Shown here piece by piece: positions 8,529 to 17,181 of a DNA stretch of 64,000 nucleotides. Every line of letters starts with the position of its first letter. The first letter of the stretch is position 1. The position numbers and the translations under genes were made by a program. The notes under the pieces are model-generated. The model saw nothing but the letters and a program-made list of their open reading frames with translations. It did no database searches and was not told where the DNA came from. The stretch spans positions 70,461 to 134,460 of the forward strand of contig JAGZMY010000005.1 in assembly GCA_018363915.1 (NCBI GenBank), read 5' to 3'. This DNA comes from Anaerococcus vaginalis (GTDB lineage Bacteria; Bacillota; Clostridia; Tissierellales; Peptoniphilaceae).

Positions 8529-9011
8529 TTACATATTATCTTTTACTTTAACTGCAACCATTTTTGCTTTTGCTCGGATTTCTCCTTTAGCTAACAATTC
8601 CATATTAATAATTGCTTTTCTTTCGCTAATTTCTTCAAGCTTTGCTATTACTTCAATTTCTTCATTCATTGGAGTTGGCTTTTTAAAATCAACTTCAAGT
8701 CTTGCTGTTATAAATCTTCCTATTAATGTATTTTCATCAAATTCCAATCCCTTGTTGATATGAGCAAAATAAGCTGCTGAAGCTGTGCCATGACAATCAA
8801 AAATCATTGCAATCATTCCACCAAAAAGATTTTGAGGCACTCCACCCGTATACATTTCATTTGGAATAATTTTTGCCCTTACAGTTTTTTTATCATCACT
8901 TGGGAAAGATTTTAAATGCAATCCCTTATCATTTTTTGGTCCACAACCCCAACAATGTTGAAATCTTTCGCCATAAGTTTCTTGTATAGAAATTTTTTTT
9001 GCATCTTTCAT
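8529..9011 (-). CDS. Hotdog-fold thioesterase, PaaI-like
   Basis: A 160-residue single hotdog domain. The N-terminal HCWGCGPKNDKGLHLK stretch and the central helix motif FGGMIAMIFDCHGTAS (about residues 63-78) match PaaI-type acyl-CoA thioesterases; the final strands carry ARLEVDFKKPTPMNEE. It probably hydrolyses a CoA thioester in the cytoplasm, substrate unknown. The gene lies 9 bases downstream of the HExxH membrane protein gene, so the two may share a transcript, but no functional link is visible. Fold assignment is good, reaction is inferred from the family. Confidence 0.78.
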   Translation of the reverse strand: MKDAKKISIQETYGERFQHCWGCGPKNDKGLHLKSFPSDDKKTVRAKIIPNEMYTGGVPQNLFGGMIAMIFDCHGTASAAYFAHINKGLEFDENTLIGRFITARLEVDFKKPTPMNEEIEVIAKLEEISERKAIINMELLAKGEIRAKAKMVAVKVKDNM

Positions 9012-9020
9012 AAAAACTCC

Positions 9021-10061
9021 TTAATTTAAATTTTCTTTTATAATGCTATATAAGCTTATATCTTTTTTGCCCTTATTATTTAATTTTTCTTGCCAATTTT
9101 TTACTTCAATCTTATCCAAATACTGGCACAAAAGTGCTCCTGATTCATAAACTATTTTTTCTCCGATTATACTTTGATTAATTTGTCCTTTTTTTATTGT
9201 TGGAACTATTTCATCAAATTTTACATTTTTTGTATTATCAAAATACAAAATCCCATAATCATATCCAACAATTTTTGCTGCTTTTATCGATACATAATTT
9301 GCAGCTCCCTCCATTGTTTCTTCAAAAATTTCAGCTTGGATTTTTTCAGGATTAGTTTTTTCAAATCTTTCATCCATTACCTTTAAATATTCTTTACCCA
9401 AATTTTTTAAAGTATTTACATCAGCATTTTCATCAAGAGCTTTTTTAATTTTTCCTAAAATTTTATACTCCCTATCCAACAAATCTAATTCCTTATCATT
9501 GTAAGAATATCCCCTAAAAGTAATATTATCCCAATCTTTTTGCATATAATAATGCAAAGCCTCATGGCTTAGGAAAGGCAAAAAATGTAAAGATGAAAAT
9601 TTTTTATTTATTGAATCTTTGTCATATTTTACATAAAAAATATTATCCTTTCCCAAAATTTTATAATTTTTATCTTTAGTATTAAAATTTCCAATTAAAT
9701 ACTCAAATCTTTTTGGATACAATTTAGAAATCCTATAAATATTTATTTTATCTTCTTTGGTCTTTATTTTTTTAGCAAAAATCGACTTTATATTTTTATC
9801 CTTAGTAAGCAAATAAAAATTCCCGACAACATTTTTATTTATTATCAATATATCCTTATCTTCAAGCCTATAATCTTTCCATAATTTTTCATCACTTTTT
9901 TGAAATTTATCGTATTCTTCTATAACTTGTCTATCTAATTTTGGCAAATTATCAAAGTCAGTTTTTAAAAATTTATTTGTCCCTAAACTTATAATAAAAC
10001 CTATAAAAACAATTATCAAAATATATTTTAATTTTTTAAATTTTTTTTCTTTCTTTTTCAT
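9021..10061 (-). CDS. Putative membrane-anchored zinc metallopeptidase (HExxH protein), otherwise unrecognised
   Basis: A 346-residue protein with a lysine-rich start and one transmembrane segment (about 12-28); the rest should face outside. H166-E-A-L-H170 in a hydrophobic helix is an HExxH zinc site, and E251 in EETMEGAANY, about 80 residues on, is a plausible third ligand as in gluzincins. No known family is recognised beyond this. It could be an envelope protease, or a peptidase-fold protein with another role. AGAGAG precedes the ATG. It lies upstream of the thioesterase gene and has no clear operon partner otherwise. Confidence 0.6.
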   Translation of the reverse strand: MKKKEKKFKKLKYILIIVFIGFIISLGTNKFLKTDFDNLPKLDRQVIEEYDKFQKSDEKLWKDYRLEDKDILIINKNVVGNFYLLTKDKNIKSIFAKKIKTKEDKINIYRISKLYPKRFEYLIGNFNTKDKNYKILGKDNIFYVKYDKDSINKKFSSLHFLPFLSHEALHYYMQKDWDNITFRGYSYNDKELDLLDREYKILGKIKKALDENADVNTLKNLGKEYLKVMDERFEKTNPEKIQAEIFEETMEGAANYVSIKAAKIVGYDYGILYFDNTKNVKFDEIVPTIKKGQINQSIIGEKIVYESGALLCQYLDKIEVKNWQEKLNNKGKKDISLYSIIKENLN

Positions 10062-10153
10062 TTTTTCTCTCTTTTATTAAGACTTAACTTTATTAAAACC
10101 TATTTTATATTACAAAAATTCCACAAAAAAATCAAAATTTTTTAAAATAAAGA

Positions 10154-10184
10154 AATAAAAAAGCATCTAAATACAGATGCCTTA
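10154..10184 (-). terminator. Terminator of the prolyl-tRNA editing gene
   Basis: Minus strand: GCATCT (10175-10180) pairs with AGATGC (10163-10168) over a 6-base loop, followed by T6ATTT. Confidence 0.7.
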
Positions 10185-10187
10185 AAA

Positions 10188-10676
10188 TTACAATTCTATA
10201 ATATTTACTTCATATCCTATATTATCCAAGTATTTGAACAAATCTTTTGTTTTTAAAAATAAAGTTTTTTCGTTTGTATTTGGATGAAAAGTCATTATTT
10301 CTTCATCTACAATTTCTTTATCCATGAAAAATTTTATATCATGGTCTTCATTATTTAACAAACCAAAAGGAGAAACTGTTCCTGCTGGAAGTTTCATTTT
10401 TTCCATCAAAGAATTTTCAGATGCCATTTTTACTTTTTTTTCTCCAACTATATCTTTAAAACGATCCATATCTAATCTTTTATAATCATCCAATATAACC
10501 AAATAAAAATTTTTCTTTTTTCTATCTGTCAAAAACATAGATTTAGTACGAACACCATCATGCCCTTCAATATATTTGTCAGCTTCTTCAGTTGTAAATG
10601 CAGGCGGATGATCAACTATTTTAAAATCTATTTCCAATTCCTTTAATTTATTTTCAACCATCTTATATTGATCCAT
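10188..10676 (-). CDS. Prolyl-tRNA editing protein, YbaK/ProXp (PrdX-like)
   Basis: A 162-residue stand-alone editing domain of the INS/YbaK superfamily. These enzymes deacylate mischarged tRNA-Pro (Ala or Cys) in trans. The N-terminal IVDHPPAFTTEEA, a conserved lysine (RTKSMFLTD, near 45) and the GTVSPFGLLN segment (near 100) match the ProXp-ala/PrdX branch. Monocistronic with its own terminator. ProRS is also encoded in this window and carries its own inserted editing domain, so this protein may back it up or act on a different mischarged product; that is inference. Exact specificity (Ala against Cys) cannot be set by eye. Confidence 0.82.
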   Translation of the reverse strand: MDQYKMVENKLKELEIDFKIVDHPPAFTTEEADKYIEGHDGVRTKSMFLTDRKKKNFYLVILDDYKRLDMDRFKDIVGEKKVKMASENSLMEKMKLPAGTVSPFGLLNNEDHDIKFFMDKEIVDEEIMTFHPNTNEKTLFLKTKDLFKYLDNIGYEVNIIEL

Positions 10677-10791
10677 TTTTTCCTCCTAATAATTATTTTC
10701 CCTTAAACATACTATACCCTTTAAAATTTTAGGCAAACATTATGAAAATTTATTGAAAACTTAAAAGTTATGAATATATTTAAATTTACCA

Positions 10792-10822
10792 AAATAAAAA
10801 ACCTTCAAAATAATGAAGGTTT
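10792..10822 (-). terminator. Terminator of apt operon
   Basis: Minus strand: the perfect stem ACCTTCATT/AATGAAGGT region (10801-10820) is followed by T5ATTTT. Confidence 0.78.
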
Positions 10823-10826
10823 GGTT

Positions 10827-11345
10827 TTAATGATCGTATTCGATTAATGAAATCACTTTATAATCTTTTAATTCTTCTCTTGCTTTAAGGCTTGTAAGTT
10901 CTATCAGAAATTCTAAGCAAACTATCTCGCCACCAAGTGATTCTACTAATTTTGTACAAGCTTTTGCAGAGCCGCCTGTTGCTATTAAATCATCAACTAT
11001 TACAACCTTATCCCCTTTATTCAAAGAGTCTTCGTGAATTTCTATTGTGCTTTGTCCGTATTCCAAATCATAAGATAAAGATTTTATTTCTCCTGGCAAT
11101 TTCCCTGGTTTTCTAACTGGAATGAATCCTACATTCAATCTATCAGCAAGTGCTGCTCCAAAGATAAATCCTCTAGATTCTATTCCAATAATATAATCAA
11201 AATCTAAATCTTTTAATTTTTCTGCCATAAGGTCAATTGTTTCTTTGTAAGCCTCTTTGTTTTTTAAAAGAGTAGTTATATCTTTAAATGATATTCCTTC
11301 TTTTGGGTAATCTTCAATTACTCTTATTGTTGATTTGATGTCCAT
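10827..11345 (-). CDS. apt: Adenine phosphoribosyltransferase
   Basis: A 172-residue type I phosphoribosyltransferase that turns adenine and PRPP into AMP (purine salvage). The PRPP-binding motif VVIVDDLIATGGSAKA is at about residues 117-132, and the adenine-pocket segment IESRGFIFGAALA near 54-66 is typical of Apt. Length matches the family. It is the last gene of a short run with the LCP protein and small multidrug-export gene upstream; this pairing looks positional rather than functional. In many Firmicutes apt lies beside relA and recJ, which is not the case here. Confidence 0.95.
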   Translation of the reverse strand: MDIKSTIRVIEDYPKEGISFKDITTLLKNKEAYKETIDLMAEKLKDLDFDYIIGIESRGFIFGAALADRLNVGFIPVRKPGKLPGEIKSLSYDLEYGQSTIEIHEDSLNKGDKVVIVDDLIATGGSAKACTKLVESLGGEIVCLEFLIELTSLKAREELKDYKVISLIEYDH

Positions 11346-11355
11346 AATTTCTCCT

Positions 11356-12261
11356 TTATTCTTCTAATAAATAATTATATAATATTTTATTTCTCATATC
11401 TATTGTTGCTTCATTGTCAGGAATATAATAAGATATTCCATCAATCATATCTGGGTATCCTGGAATTGTTTGTGTATTTATTTGGGCATCATCAATATTT
11501 TTAAATGCCCAGGCAAAAGATAAAATAGTTGTCATACTTATATTTGAATCCATGTTTGAACTTACTTTTGAAATTACACCAGGAATTTTTATTATATTTT
11601 TTGGCCTTGTCATATTTTTTATAAATTGTACAACAAAATCTTGTTGGCAAGAAATTCTTCCCAAATCTGCATTTGCATATCCTTTTCTAAATCTACAATA
11701 ATCAAGAGCTTGTTTTCCATTAAAATGATGAAGACCAGGTTCAATATTTTGAGCTGTTGCAATTTGGTCTGGAACATTTATATCCACTCCACCAAGTGCA
11801 TCTACTCCATCTTCTACTGCCTGAAAACTAACTTCTGCATAATAATCTAAATCGATTGACAAGAAATTTCTTATAGTTTTTATTGTATCGTCCATACCAC
11901 CGTAAGAATGGGCAGCATTTATTTTATCCATATTCCCATCTACATCAACTCTTGTATCCCTAGGAATTGAAATTATATCTATGGTTTTGTTTTCTTTATT
12001 CATCAAAACAAGCATAAGTGTATCAGTTCTTGTACCAAATTTTTCCCCAGTCGCATCCACACCTGCAAAAACAAATAACAATTCATCTTTATTTTTTTGC
12101 TCAATCTTGTTACCTTCTCCAAGATCACTTCCTGTAAAATTATTTTCATCTTTTATTATTTGTGATCCTATAAATCCTCTTACAAGTTGAATTGCAAATA
12201 AAACTGTTAATCCCATTAAGATAATCAGTATTGCTTTTATAATTCTTTTTTTTATATTCAT
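11356..12261 (-). CDS. LytR-CpsA-Psr (LCP) family cell-wall polymer ligase
   Basis: A 301-residue protein with one N-terminal transmembrane helix (about 8-28) and an outer LCP domain. LCP markers visible are RTDTLMLVLMN, ISIPRDTRVDVDG (the Arg/Asp pyrophosphate-binding loop), DALGGVDINVP and the YCRFRKGYANADLGR block. Members attach phosphate-containing glycopolymers such as teichoic acids or capsule to peptidoglycan. The LtaS-like protein encoded 0.5 kb upstream fits an envelope-polymer neighbourhood. It is followed after 10 bases by apt. Reaction inferred from the family. Confidence 0.92.
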   Translation of the reverse strand: MNIKKRIIKAILIILMGLTVLFAIQLVRGFIGSQIIKDENNFTGSDLGEGNKIEQKNKDELLFVFAGVDATGEKFGTRTDTLMLVLMNKENKTIDIISIPRDTRVDVDGNMDKINAAHSYGGMDDTIKTIRNFLSIDLDYYAEVSFQAVEDGVDALGGVDINVPDQIATAQNIEPGLHHFNGKQALDYCRFRKGYANADLGRISCQQDFVVQFIKNMTRPKNIIKIPGVISKVSSNMDSNISMTTILSFAWAFKNIDDAQINTQTIPGYPDMIDGISYYIPDNEATIDMRNKILYNYLLEE

Positions 12262-12269
12262 ATAACTCC

Positions 12270-12743
12270 TTAAAAGAAAAAACTAGAAAAAGTATAAATA
12301 ATAATTCCTGCAATTACATTTCCAACTGCTATCATCGACAAAGATCTTTTTTTATTTAAGCCAAGAATTGATGCAATCAAAGATCCCATCCAAACTCCTG
12401 TCCCCGGCAAAGGAATTGCTACAAATAAAAATAAACCTAAATATTCATATTTTTTTATTTTTCCTTCTTTTTTCTCAGCCTTTTTCAAAGCCCAAGCTGC
12501 AATTTTTTTAAGTTTAGCATTATTTTTCATGTATGCAAAAATTGGCATAATCCATAATAGTATAAAAATTGCTGGAATAGTTGAACCAATAATTGAATAC
12601 AAATAAGCTTTAACTGGTTTAAATCCCATTGCAAGACCAATAGGAATTGAACCTTTTAACTCTATTAAAGGCAGCATGCTAATAATTATTAGGGCTATTT
12701 CATTTGAAAAACTTGATCTAATAAAATCTATTAGACTTTGCAT
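12270..12743 (-). CDS. Small multidrug-export family membrane protein (COG2426)
   Basis: A 157-residue protein with four to five hydrophobic helices. The pattern LPLIELKGSIPIGLAMG (about 24-40) and the IPLPGTGVWMGSLIASILGL segment (about 110-129) are the conserved blocks of the putative small multi-drug export family. Function is not established despite the name; the helix-turn features resemble the DedA/SNARE-associated superfamily. It ends 8 bases before the LCP gene, so the two are probably co-transcribed together with apt. Confidence 0.8.
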   Translation of the reverse strand: MQSLIDFIRSSFSNEIALIIISMLPLIELKGSIPIGLAMGFKPVKAYLYSIIGSTIPAIFILLWIMPIFAYMKNNAKLKKIAAWALKKAEKKEGKIKKYEYLGLFLFVAIPLPGTGVWMGSLIASILGLNKKRSLSMIAVGNVIAGIIIYTFSSFFF

Positions 12744-12795
12744 TGATTCTCCTTTTTAAATTCTTATGTAGCTATTATATCATATTATTTAAACA

Positions 12796-12834
12796 TGAAA
12801 AAACCGAAACCAAGATTTACTTGGTTTCGGAAAA
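12796..12834 (-). terminator. Terminator of the LtaS-like gene
   Basis: A perfect 11-bp stem (CCGAAACCAAG at 12804-12814, complement at 12820-12830) with a 5-base loop. On the minus strand it runs into T6. Confidence 0.88.
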
Positions 12835-12836
12835 TT

Positions 12837-15398
12837 TTATTTTGAAGCTTCATTAAAATATTTATTTGATTTTGTATCTTGCTTCATTTCATAATAAATT
12901 AAGGAATTTAATTTATTATTTCTCTTTATAAATTCTTCATCTTTGCTTACTTCTTGACCTTCATTATTATATATTTGTTTAGTTGAAATAATTGGATAAT
13001 CCTTGTGCATATCTAACATATATTTTTGATATGCTGATAATTTAATTCCACCAGCTTTTTCTAATAAATATGGCATTAAGTAATTTACTGATATATTTAC
13101 ATCCTTATCCTCTTCAATATCATAATTTGCCCAAATAGTAAGAGGCGTATGGAAAACATCCTTATTTGTATAGTTGTCATTTGAGTTTATCAACTTCATA
13201 AATACATCGTAGTTTTGTGGTTGATGATCACCAAATATACAAAGTATTGTTGGTTCCTTATAAGATTTGAAGTATTCGATTAGATTTTTTAAATCCTCAT
13301 CAGATTTTTTAAGCAAGTTTACATAATGGCTTGCCCCTTGATCATCTCCATTATTTTCATTTAAAACTTTGATGTCTCCAGGAATATTTGATGTATAACC
13401 ACCATGATTTTGCATTGATACAAGATATGCAAAAAGAGGTTTGTCATCAGATTTATTTTCAAATTGCTCTTTTATTTTGTCATAAGCAACTGAATCTTTT
13501 AAAAATCCATTTGTTGATTCAAAATTATTTGGGTTTTGGTCATAATCTGGTAAAAATGCAATATTTTTAAATCCTAAATTTGGCCATACTTCTTGTCTTG
13601 AATAATTTGTTGGTTTATTTGGATGAGTTATAAATGTTTCATAACCTTGATTTTCCAAAATTCTTGCTACTGATGTGTGACCTTCTTTTACATATTGTTG
13701 GAATGGATAAGCTCCTAGTGGGAAAAATGTCAAAGGAACTGAAGTTAAAGTTTCGTATTCTGAATTTACTGTTCCTCCACCAAGAACTGAAACATAAGCA
13801 TTTCCTTGAATTGCATTTTCTTCTAAAGATCTTTGGAAAGCAATTGGATTTTCACTTAATTTTAAATTTCCTTTTCCATAATAATCAGCAAGAGCTTCAG
13901 ATTGAATCATTACAATATTTGGTTTCTTATTATCTTTTGTTCCAATATCTTTGTTGTAATATTCTTCTAATGTATTTTCTACTTCTTTTTCATCATAGCC
14001 TCTTGGTGCTGTAAGAATTTGGTTTGCAAAAATTCTATAAAAACTATATGGCGAACCTTCGACATAATAAGTTCTTGATGGTCTCCACAAGTTTACTCCA
14101 ACTCCATTTTGCTTGATAAAATAATTTACGCTAACTACAGTAATCAATCCAAACATCGTACAATAACCAACAAGTTGTTTTGCATAAGACTTCTTGGAAA
14201 TTGTAATTTTTCCTTCATTTATAGAAGAAATTACTAAAAGCCACAAGCTTGCAAGTGAAAATGCCATTAATGAATGTCCATTTAATTGAATAACTGTATC
14301 TTTTGCAACATCAGCTGCAACTCCAAGTGATCCCAAAAATGCTGGTATAAGAGGAGAATCTCTCAATATATACAAAGCATCATTAGCAATACCAAAAGCA
14401 ATTGATAAAACTAAAATGAAAATCATTGAAAGTCTTTTTTTCCTAATTACAATATATATTAAAACTTGGATTAAGAATAAAATTAAAGCATTTATTAATA
14501 TATAAATTACTTCCATTGAAGCAAAATTTGGATTGTAAGCTGATTCCAATATATAAAATGACATGAATGGATTTAGGATAAATAAAATCCAATTTGTCAT
14601 ATCAAGTGCTTTTATGTTTTGTTTTCTCTTGTAAATACTTTTCATTCCAAGAGATGCTAAAAATACAATTGATATAAATTCTACCAAATCATTATAAGTA
14701 AATGGTGCACGGAAGAAAGTAAAATAAATTTCATTATTTACATGATCTCTTAGTTTACTCAAACCATAAACAGATACACCAAAAACTAAAAAATTCAAAA
14801 TATAATCTTTACCTATGTATAAGATTTCTTTTTTCTTATTTTCCGCCTTTTCTATTCTTCTTATTAAGTTATAAATAAAAAATGAGAATAGAACTATTGA
14901 GCCTATAAAAATTAATGTTTGTGTAAGAATTGATAAAAAGTCTGTGTAATTAATATCTACGTATGACCTATTATCAGATGAGCTAGCATACATTGTCATT
15001 GTATGGTCTTTTAAATAAGTCATCACAGCTGTAGAATATTTTGGACTTGTTTCAAAATTTACTGTTAATTTATTAAACATCAATCTTGGACTAGGTTTAA
15101 TACTTAATTTACTATCCTTGCTATAACCATTTGTTTGAATTGGATAGCCCGTTTTTGTATTTGCCTTTGTCCATCCTTTAATATCAACCTTGTTTAAGTC
15201 TAAAAGTTTATCTCCTTGATAAATCGAATTAATTTTAAAATTATTCGAATATTGGCTGCTAGGTTCCAATTGACTAATTTCAATTTTTTCGTTTGTATAA
15301 ACTTTAAAAGAAAAATCTTCAATAAAGCTTTGAATAAAAAGCATTACAATCAAAGAAATTACAAACGAAGTAATTTTTAATTTTTTATTTTTATTCAT
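12837..15398 (-). CDS. LTA synthase-like sulfatase-fold membrane enzyme
   Basis: An 853-residue protein. One N-terminal helix (about 8-26), then ~120 residues predicted outside, about eight further transmembrane segments (about 150-420), and an extracellular sulfatase/phosphoglycerol-transferase domain (about 490-800). Key sites: the metal-binding start NIVMIQSEA, GGGTVNSE near 536 with the catalytic Thr, and FGDHQP near 719. LtaS-type enzymes polymerise glycerol phosphate from phosphatidylglycerol into lipoteichoic acid. It is longer than classic LtaS (about 650 residues) because of the extra N-terminal outer segment and helices, so it may make a modified polymer. It has a clear promoter and terminator of its own. 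Confidence 0.85.
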   Translation of the reverse strand: MNKNKKLKITSFVISLIVMLFIQSFIEDFSFKVYTNEKIEISQLEPSSQYSNNFKINSIYQGDKLLDLNKVDIKGWTKANTKTGYPIQTNGYSKDSKLSIKPSPRLMFNKLTVNFETSPKYSTAVMTYLKDHTMTMYASSSDNRSYVDINYTDFLSILTQTLIFIGSIVLFSFFIYNLIRRIEKAENKKKEILYIGKDYILNFLVFGVSVYGLSKLRDHVNNEIYFTFFRAPFTYNDLVEFISIVFLASLGMKSIYKRKQNIKALDMTNWILFILNPFMSFYILESAYNPNFASMEVIYILINALILFLIQVLIYIVIRKKRLSMIFILVLSIAFGIANDALYILRDSPLIPAFLGSLGVAADVAKDTVIQLNGHSLMAFSLASLWLLVISSINEGKITISKKSYAKQLVGYCTMFGLITVVSVNYFIKQNGVGVNLWRPSRTYYVEGSPYSFYRIFANQILTAPRGYDEKEVENTLEEYYNKDIGTKDNKKPNIVMIQSEALADYYGKGNLKLSENPIAFQRSLEENAIQGNAYVSVLGGGTVNSEYETLTSVPLTFFPLGAYPFQQYVKEGHTSVARILENQGYETFITHPNKPTNYSRQEVWPNLGFKNIAFLPDYDQNPNNFESTNGFLKDSVAYDKIKEQFENKSDDKPLFAYLVSMQNHGGYTSNIPGDIKVLNENNGDDQGASHYVNLLKKSDEDLKNLIEYFKSYKEPTILCIFGDHQPQNYDVFMKLINSNDNYTNKDVFHTPLTIWANYDIEEDKDVNISVNYLMPYLLEKAGGIKLSAYQKYMLDMHKDYPIISTKQIYNNEGQEVSKDEEFIKRNNKLNSLIYYEMKQDTKSNKYFNEASK

Positions 15399-15469
15399 TT
15401 AATCCTCTCTTTTCTAATTGTGAATTTTTTATATATTTTATGTTAAATTAATGTAAATTTACCAATACA

Positions 15470-15498
15470 ATTATACATTATATCACAGATTATGTAAA
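15470..15498 (-). promoter_or_regulatory. Promoter of the LtaS-like gene
   Basis: Minus strand: -35 TTTACA (15493-15498), 17-bp spacer, perfect -10 TATAAT (15470-15475). The leader is about 65 bases. Confidence 0.7.
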
Positions 15499-15541
15499 TA
15501 AAATGTCTAATTTCAAAAATTTATTTTTAAATTTTTTTAAG

Positions 15542-15547
15542 TATAAT
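15542..15547 (+). promoter_or_regulatory. -10 box of the decarboxylase gene
   Basis: A perfect TATAAT lies 25 bases before the ATG. No good -35 is seen, only T/A tracts upstream, so the full promoter is uncertain. Confidence 0.4.
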
Positions 15548-15571
15548 ATTGGATAAAAGAAAGGATTAAAA

Positions 15572-16912
15572 ATGTTAAATGAAAAATTAGATGATTATTT
15601 AAAAGAAGATTATTATCCATTTGCTATGCCTGGACACAAAAGAAATAAAAATTTGTTAAATAAAAAAATTTCTTACGAAAGAGATATAACAGAAATTAGA
15701 AATTTTGATAATTTGAATAATCCCCAAGGGCTTTTCAAAAAAATGGAAAATGAACTTGCTCATATCTATAAAGCTAATGATTTTATAATTTCAACTAACG
15801 GTTCAACCTGTGGAATTCTTGCATCATTAAGAGCTTTAACCCAAAAAAATAAAAATATTCTAGTCCAAAGAAATTCCCACAAATCTGCTTTTAATGCAAT
15901 TGAGCTTTTTGATTTAAATGCAGATTTTTTAAAGGTAAAAATTGATGAAAATGATATGGCTTATGACATTGATTATGAGGATTTGAATGAAAAAATCGAA
16001 AAAAATTCTTATTCTTTGATTTTTCTTACTTCTCCTTCTTATGAGGGTTTTATGATTGATTTGAAAAAGATTAAAGAATTAATAAAGGATAAAAATATTT
16101 TATTGCTTGTTGATATGGCACATGGTTCTCATACAATCTTATCCGATTATGAAAATAATTTTTCCTACGACCTGGCTATTACATCGTTTCACAAAAATTT
16201 ATCAGCTTTAACTCCAGCTAGTGGTATTATTATAAAAAATAAAAATATTGATATTAAAAATTTAAGACGAAATATGGCAATATTTCAAACATCTTCCCCA
16301 TCTTATTTAGTAAGTGGCTCAATTGATGATATGATTTCTAATTTTTCAAATTTTTATGGTCTGTGGGGTAAATTATTGGAAAATTTAACTTATTTGTATA
16401 AAACTGATTTGAAAAATTTAAAATTTATCAATTATTCTTCTAAAGATATTTCAAAAATTATTATTTCTTGCAAAAATACAAATATTAACGGAAATGAGCT
16501 TTCTGATTTATTATATAAAGAAAAAATTGAAATTGAAATGGCAAGCCCAACTTATGTGATTTTGATTGCAAGTATTTTTGATAGGAAAGATGGATTTTTG
16601 AGATTAAAAAATGCTCTAGTTAAAATTGACAAAAATTTAAAATATAAGAAATCAAATTTTTCTTTTGAATTTATTGAATGTGAAAAAAAACTATCCATTA
16701 AAGAAGCTTTTTGCAAAGATATTTCTTTGATTGATTTAGATAAATCTCAAGGCAAAATTTCTGCCTCATATATTTATGCCTATCCACCAGGAATTCCCCT
16801 TCTTATTCCTGGAGAAATTATTAATAAAAAAATTATTTACCAAATTAAATATCTTCAAACTATGGGAATTGATTTATCTTTGGAAAATTCTCACATTCCT
16901 ATTATCAATTGA
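15572..16912 (+). CDS. PLP-dependent Orn/Lys/Arg decarboxylase family protein
   Basis: A 446-residue fold-type I PLP enzyme of the short Gram-positive Orn/Lys/Arg decarboxylase group (B. subtilis SpeA/YaaO type). Visible markers: PFAMPGHKRN at the start (about 16-25), STNGSTCG in the cofactor phosphate loop (near 74), DMAHGSH (near 184) and the Schiff-base lysine in SFHKNLSALTP (near 208). It should remove CO2 from a basic amino acid, most likely lysine or arginine, feeding polyamine synthesis or acid resistance; the substrate cannot be decided here. AAAGGA precedes the ATG. Its stop codon overlaps the -35 box of the scfA promoter, and no terminator is seen between them. Confidence 0.85.
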   Translation: MLNEKLDDYLKEDYYPFAMPGHKRNKNLLNKKISYERDITEIRNFDNLNNPQGLFKKMENELAHIYKANDFIISTNGSTCGILASLRALTQKNKNILVQRNSHKSAFNAIELFDLNADFLKVKIDENDMAYDIDYEDLNEKIEKNSYSLIFLTSPSYEGFMIDLKKIKELIKDKNILLLVDMAHGSHTILSDYENNFSYDLAITSFHKNLSALTPASGIIIKNKNIDIKNLRRNMAIFQTSSPSYLVSGSIDDMISNFSNFYGLWGKLLENLTYLYKTDLKNLKFINYSSKDISKIIISCKNTNINGNELSDLLYKEKIEIEMASPTYVILIASIFDRKDGFLRLKNALVKIDKNLKYKKSNFSFEFIECEKKLSIKEAFCKDISLIDLDKSQGKISASYIYAYPPGIPLLIPGEIINKKIIYQIKYLQTMGIDLSLENSHIPIIN

Positions 16913-16937
16913 CAAAAATTATCCATTTTGTTATTAT
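16909..16937 (+). promoter_or_regulatory. Promoter of scfA
   Basis: Perfect -35 TTGACA (16909-16914) on the stop codon of the upstream gene, a 17-bp spacer and -10 TATTAT (16932-16937). The predicted start gives a short leader of about 20 bases with AAGGAG ending six bases before the ATG. Confidence 0.72.
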
Positions 16938-16965
16938 GAATCTATAGGAAAAAGGAGATACATAT

Positions 16966-17115
16966 ATGAAAAGAATTATTACTTTAAATACAAGAAATCT
17001 TCACAAAAGCAAAAAAGATGGTGGCTGTGGCGAATGTCAAACATCTTGCCAATCAGCTTGCAAAACTTCTTGTGGAGTTGCTAACCAAGAATGTGTTAAC
17101 ACAAAAAATAAATAA
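16966..17115 (+). CDS. scfA: SCIFF ranthipeptide precursor
   Basis: A 49-residue peptide, too short for most gene callers. It starts MKRIITLNTRNL, the SCIFF leader, and has six cysteines (21, 24, 28, 32, 36, 43), matching 'six cysteines in forty-five residues'. The core holds Thr27 and Thr34 between cysteines, candidate acceptors for radical thioether cross-links as in the characterised CteA peptide. AAGGAG precedes the ATG. Its promoter overlaps the end of the decarboxylase gene and a terminator begins at its own last codons, so it is probably made in excess over its maturase ScfB, encoded 66 bases downstream. SCIFF peptides are near-universal in Clostridia; their physiological role is unsettled (ranthipeptide signalling has been proposed). 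Confidence 0.95.
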   Translation: MKRIITLNTRNLHKSKKDGGCGECQTSCQSACKTSCGVANQECVNTKNK

Positions 17116-17138
17116 GGGCAAGCCCCTTATTTTTTTAT
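17111..17138 (+). terminator. Attenuating terminator between scfA and scfB
   Basis: Stem AATAAGGG (17111-17118) and CCCTTATT (17124-17131) with a 5-base loop, then T6. The left arm contains the scfA stop codon. Read-through would lower scfB expression relative to scfA. Confidence 0.8.
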
Positions 17139-17181
17139 TGGATTAAATCCCAAGTATTTTACTATAAATTAAGGAGAAAAA

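Noticed and set aside
13388..14014. Rightward reading frames of 60 and 126 codons inside the LtaS-like gene
   Set aside because: Leucine/phenylalanine-rich antisense shadows of the real gene, with no ribosome-binding site or family resemblance. The same holds for other antisense frames over dnaK, dnaJ, ftsZ and hemW.
16776..17084. A 102-codon reading frame spanning the end of the decarboxylase gene and scfA
   Set aside because: It is a shifted frame of two better genes; the 49-residue SCIFF frame has promoter, ribosome-binding site and family match.
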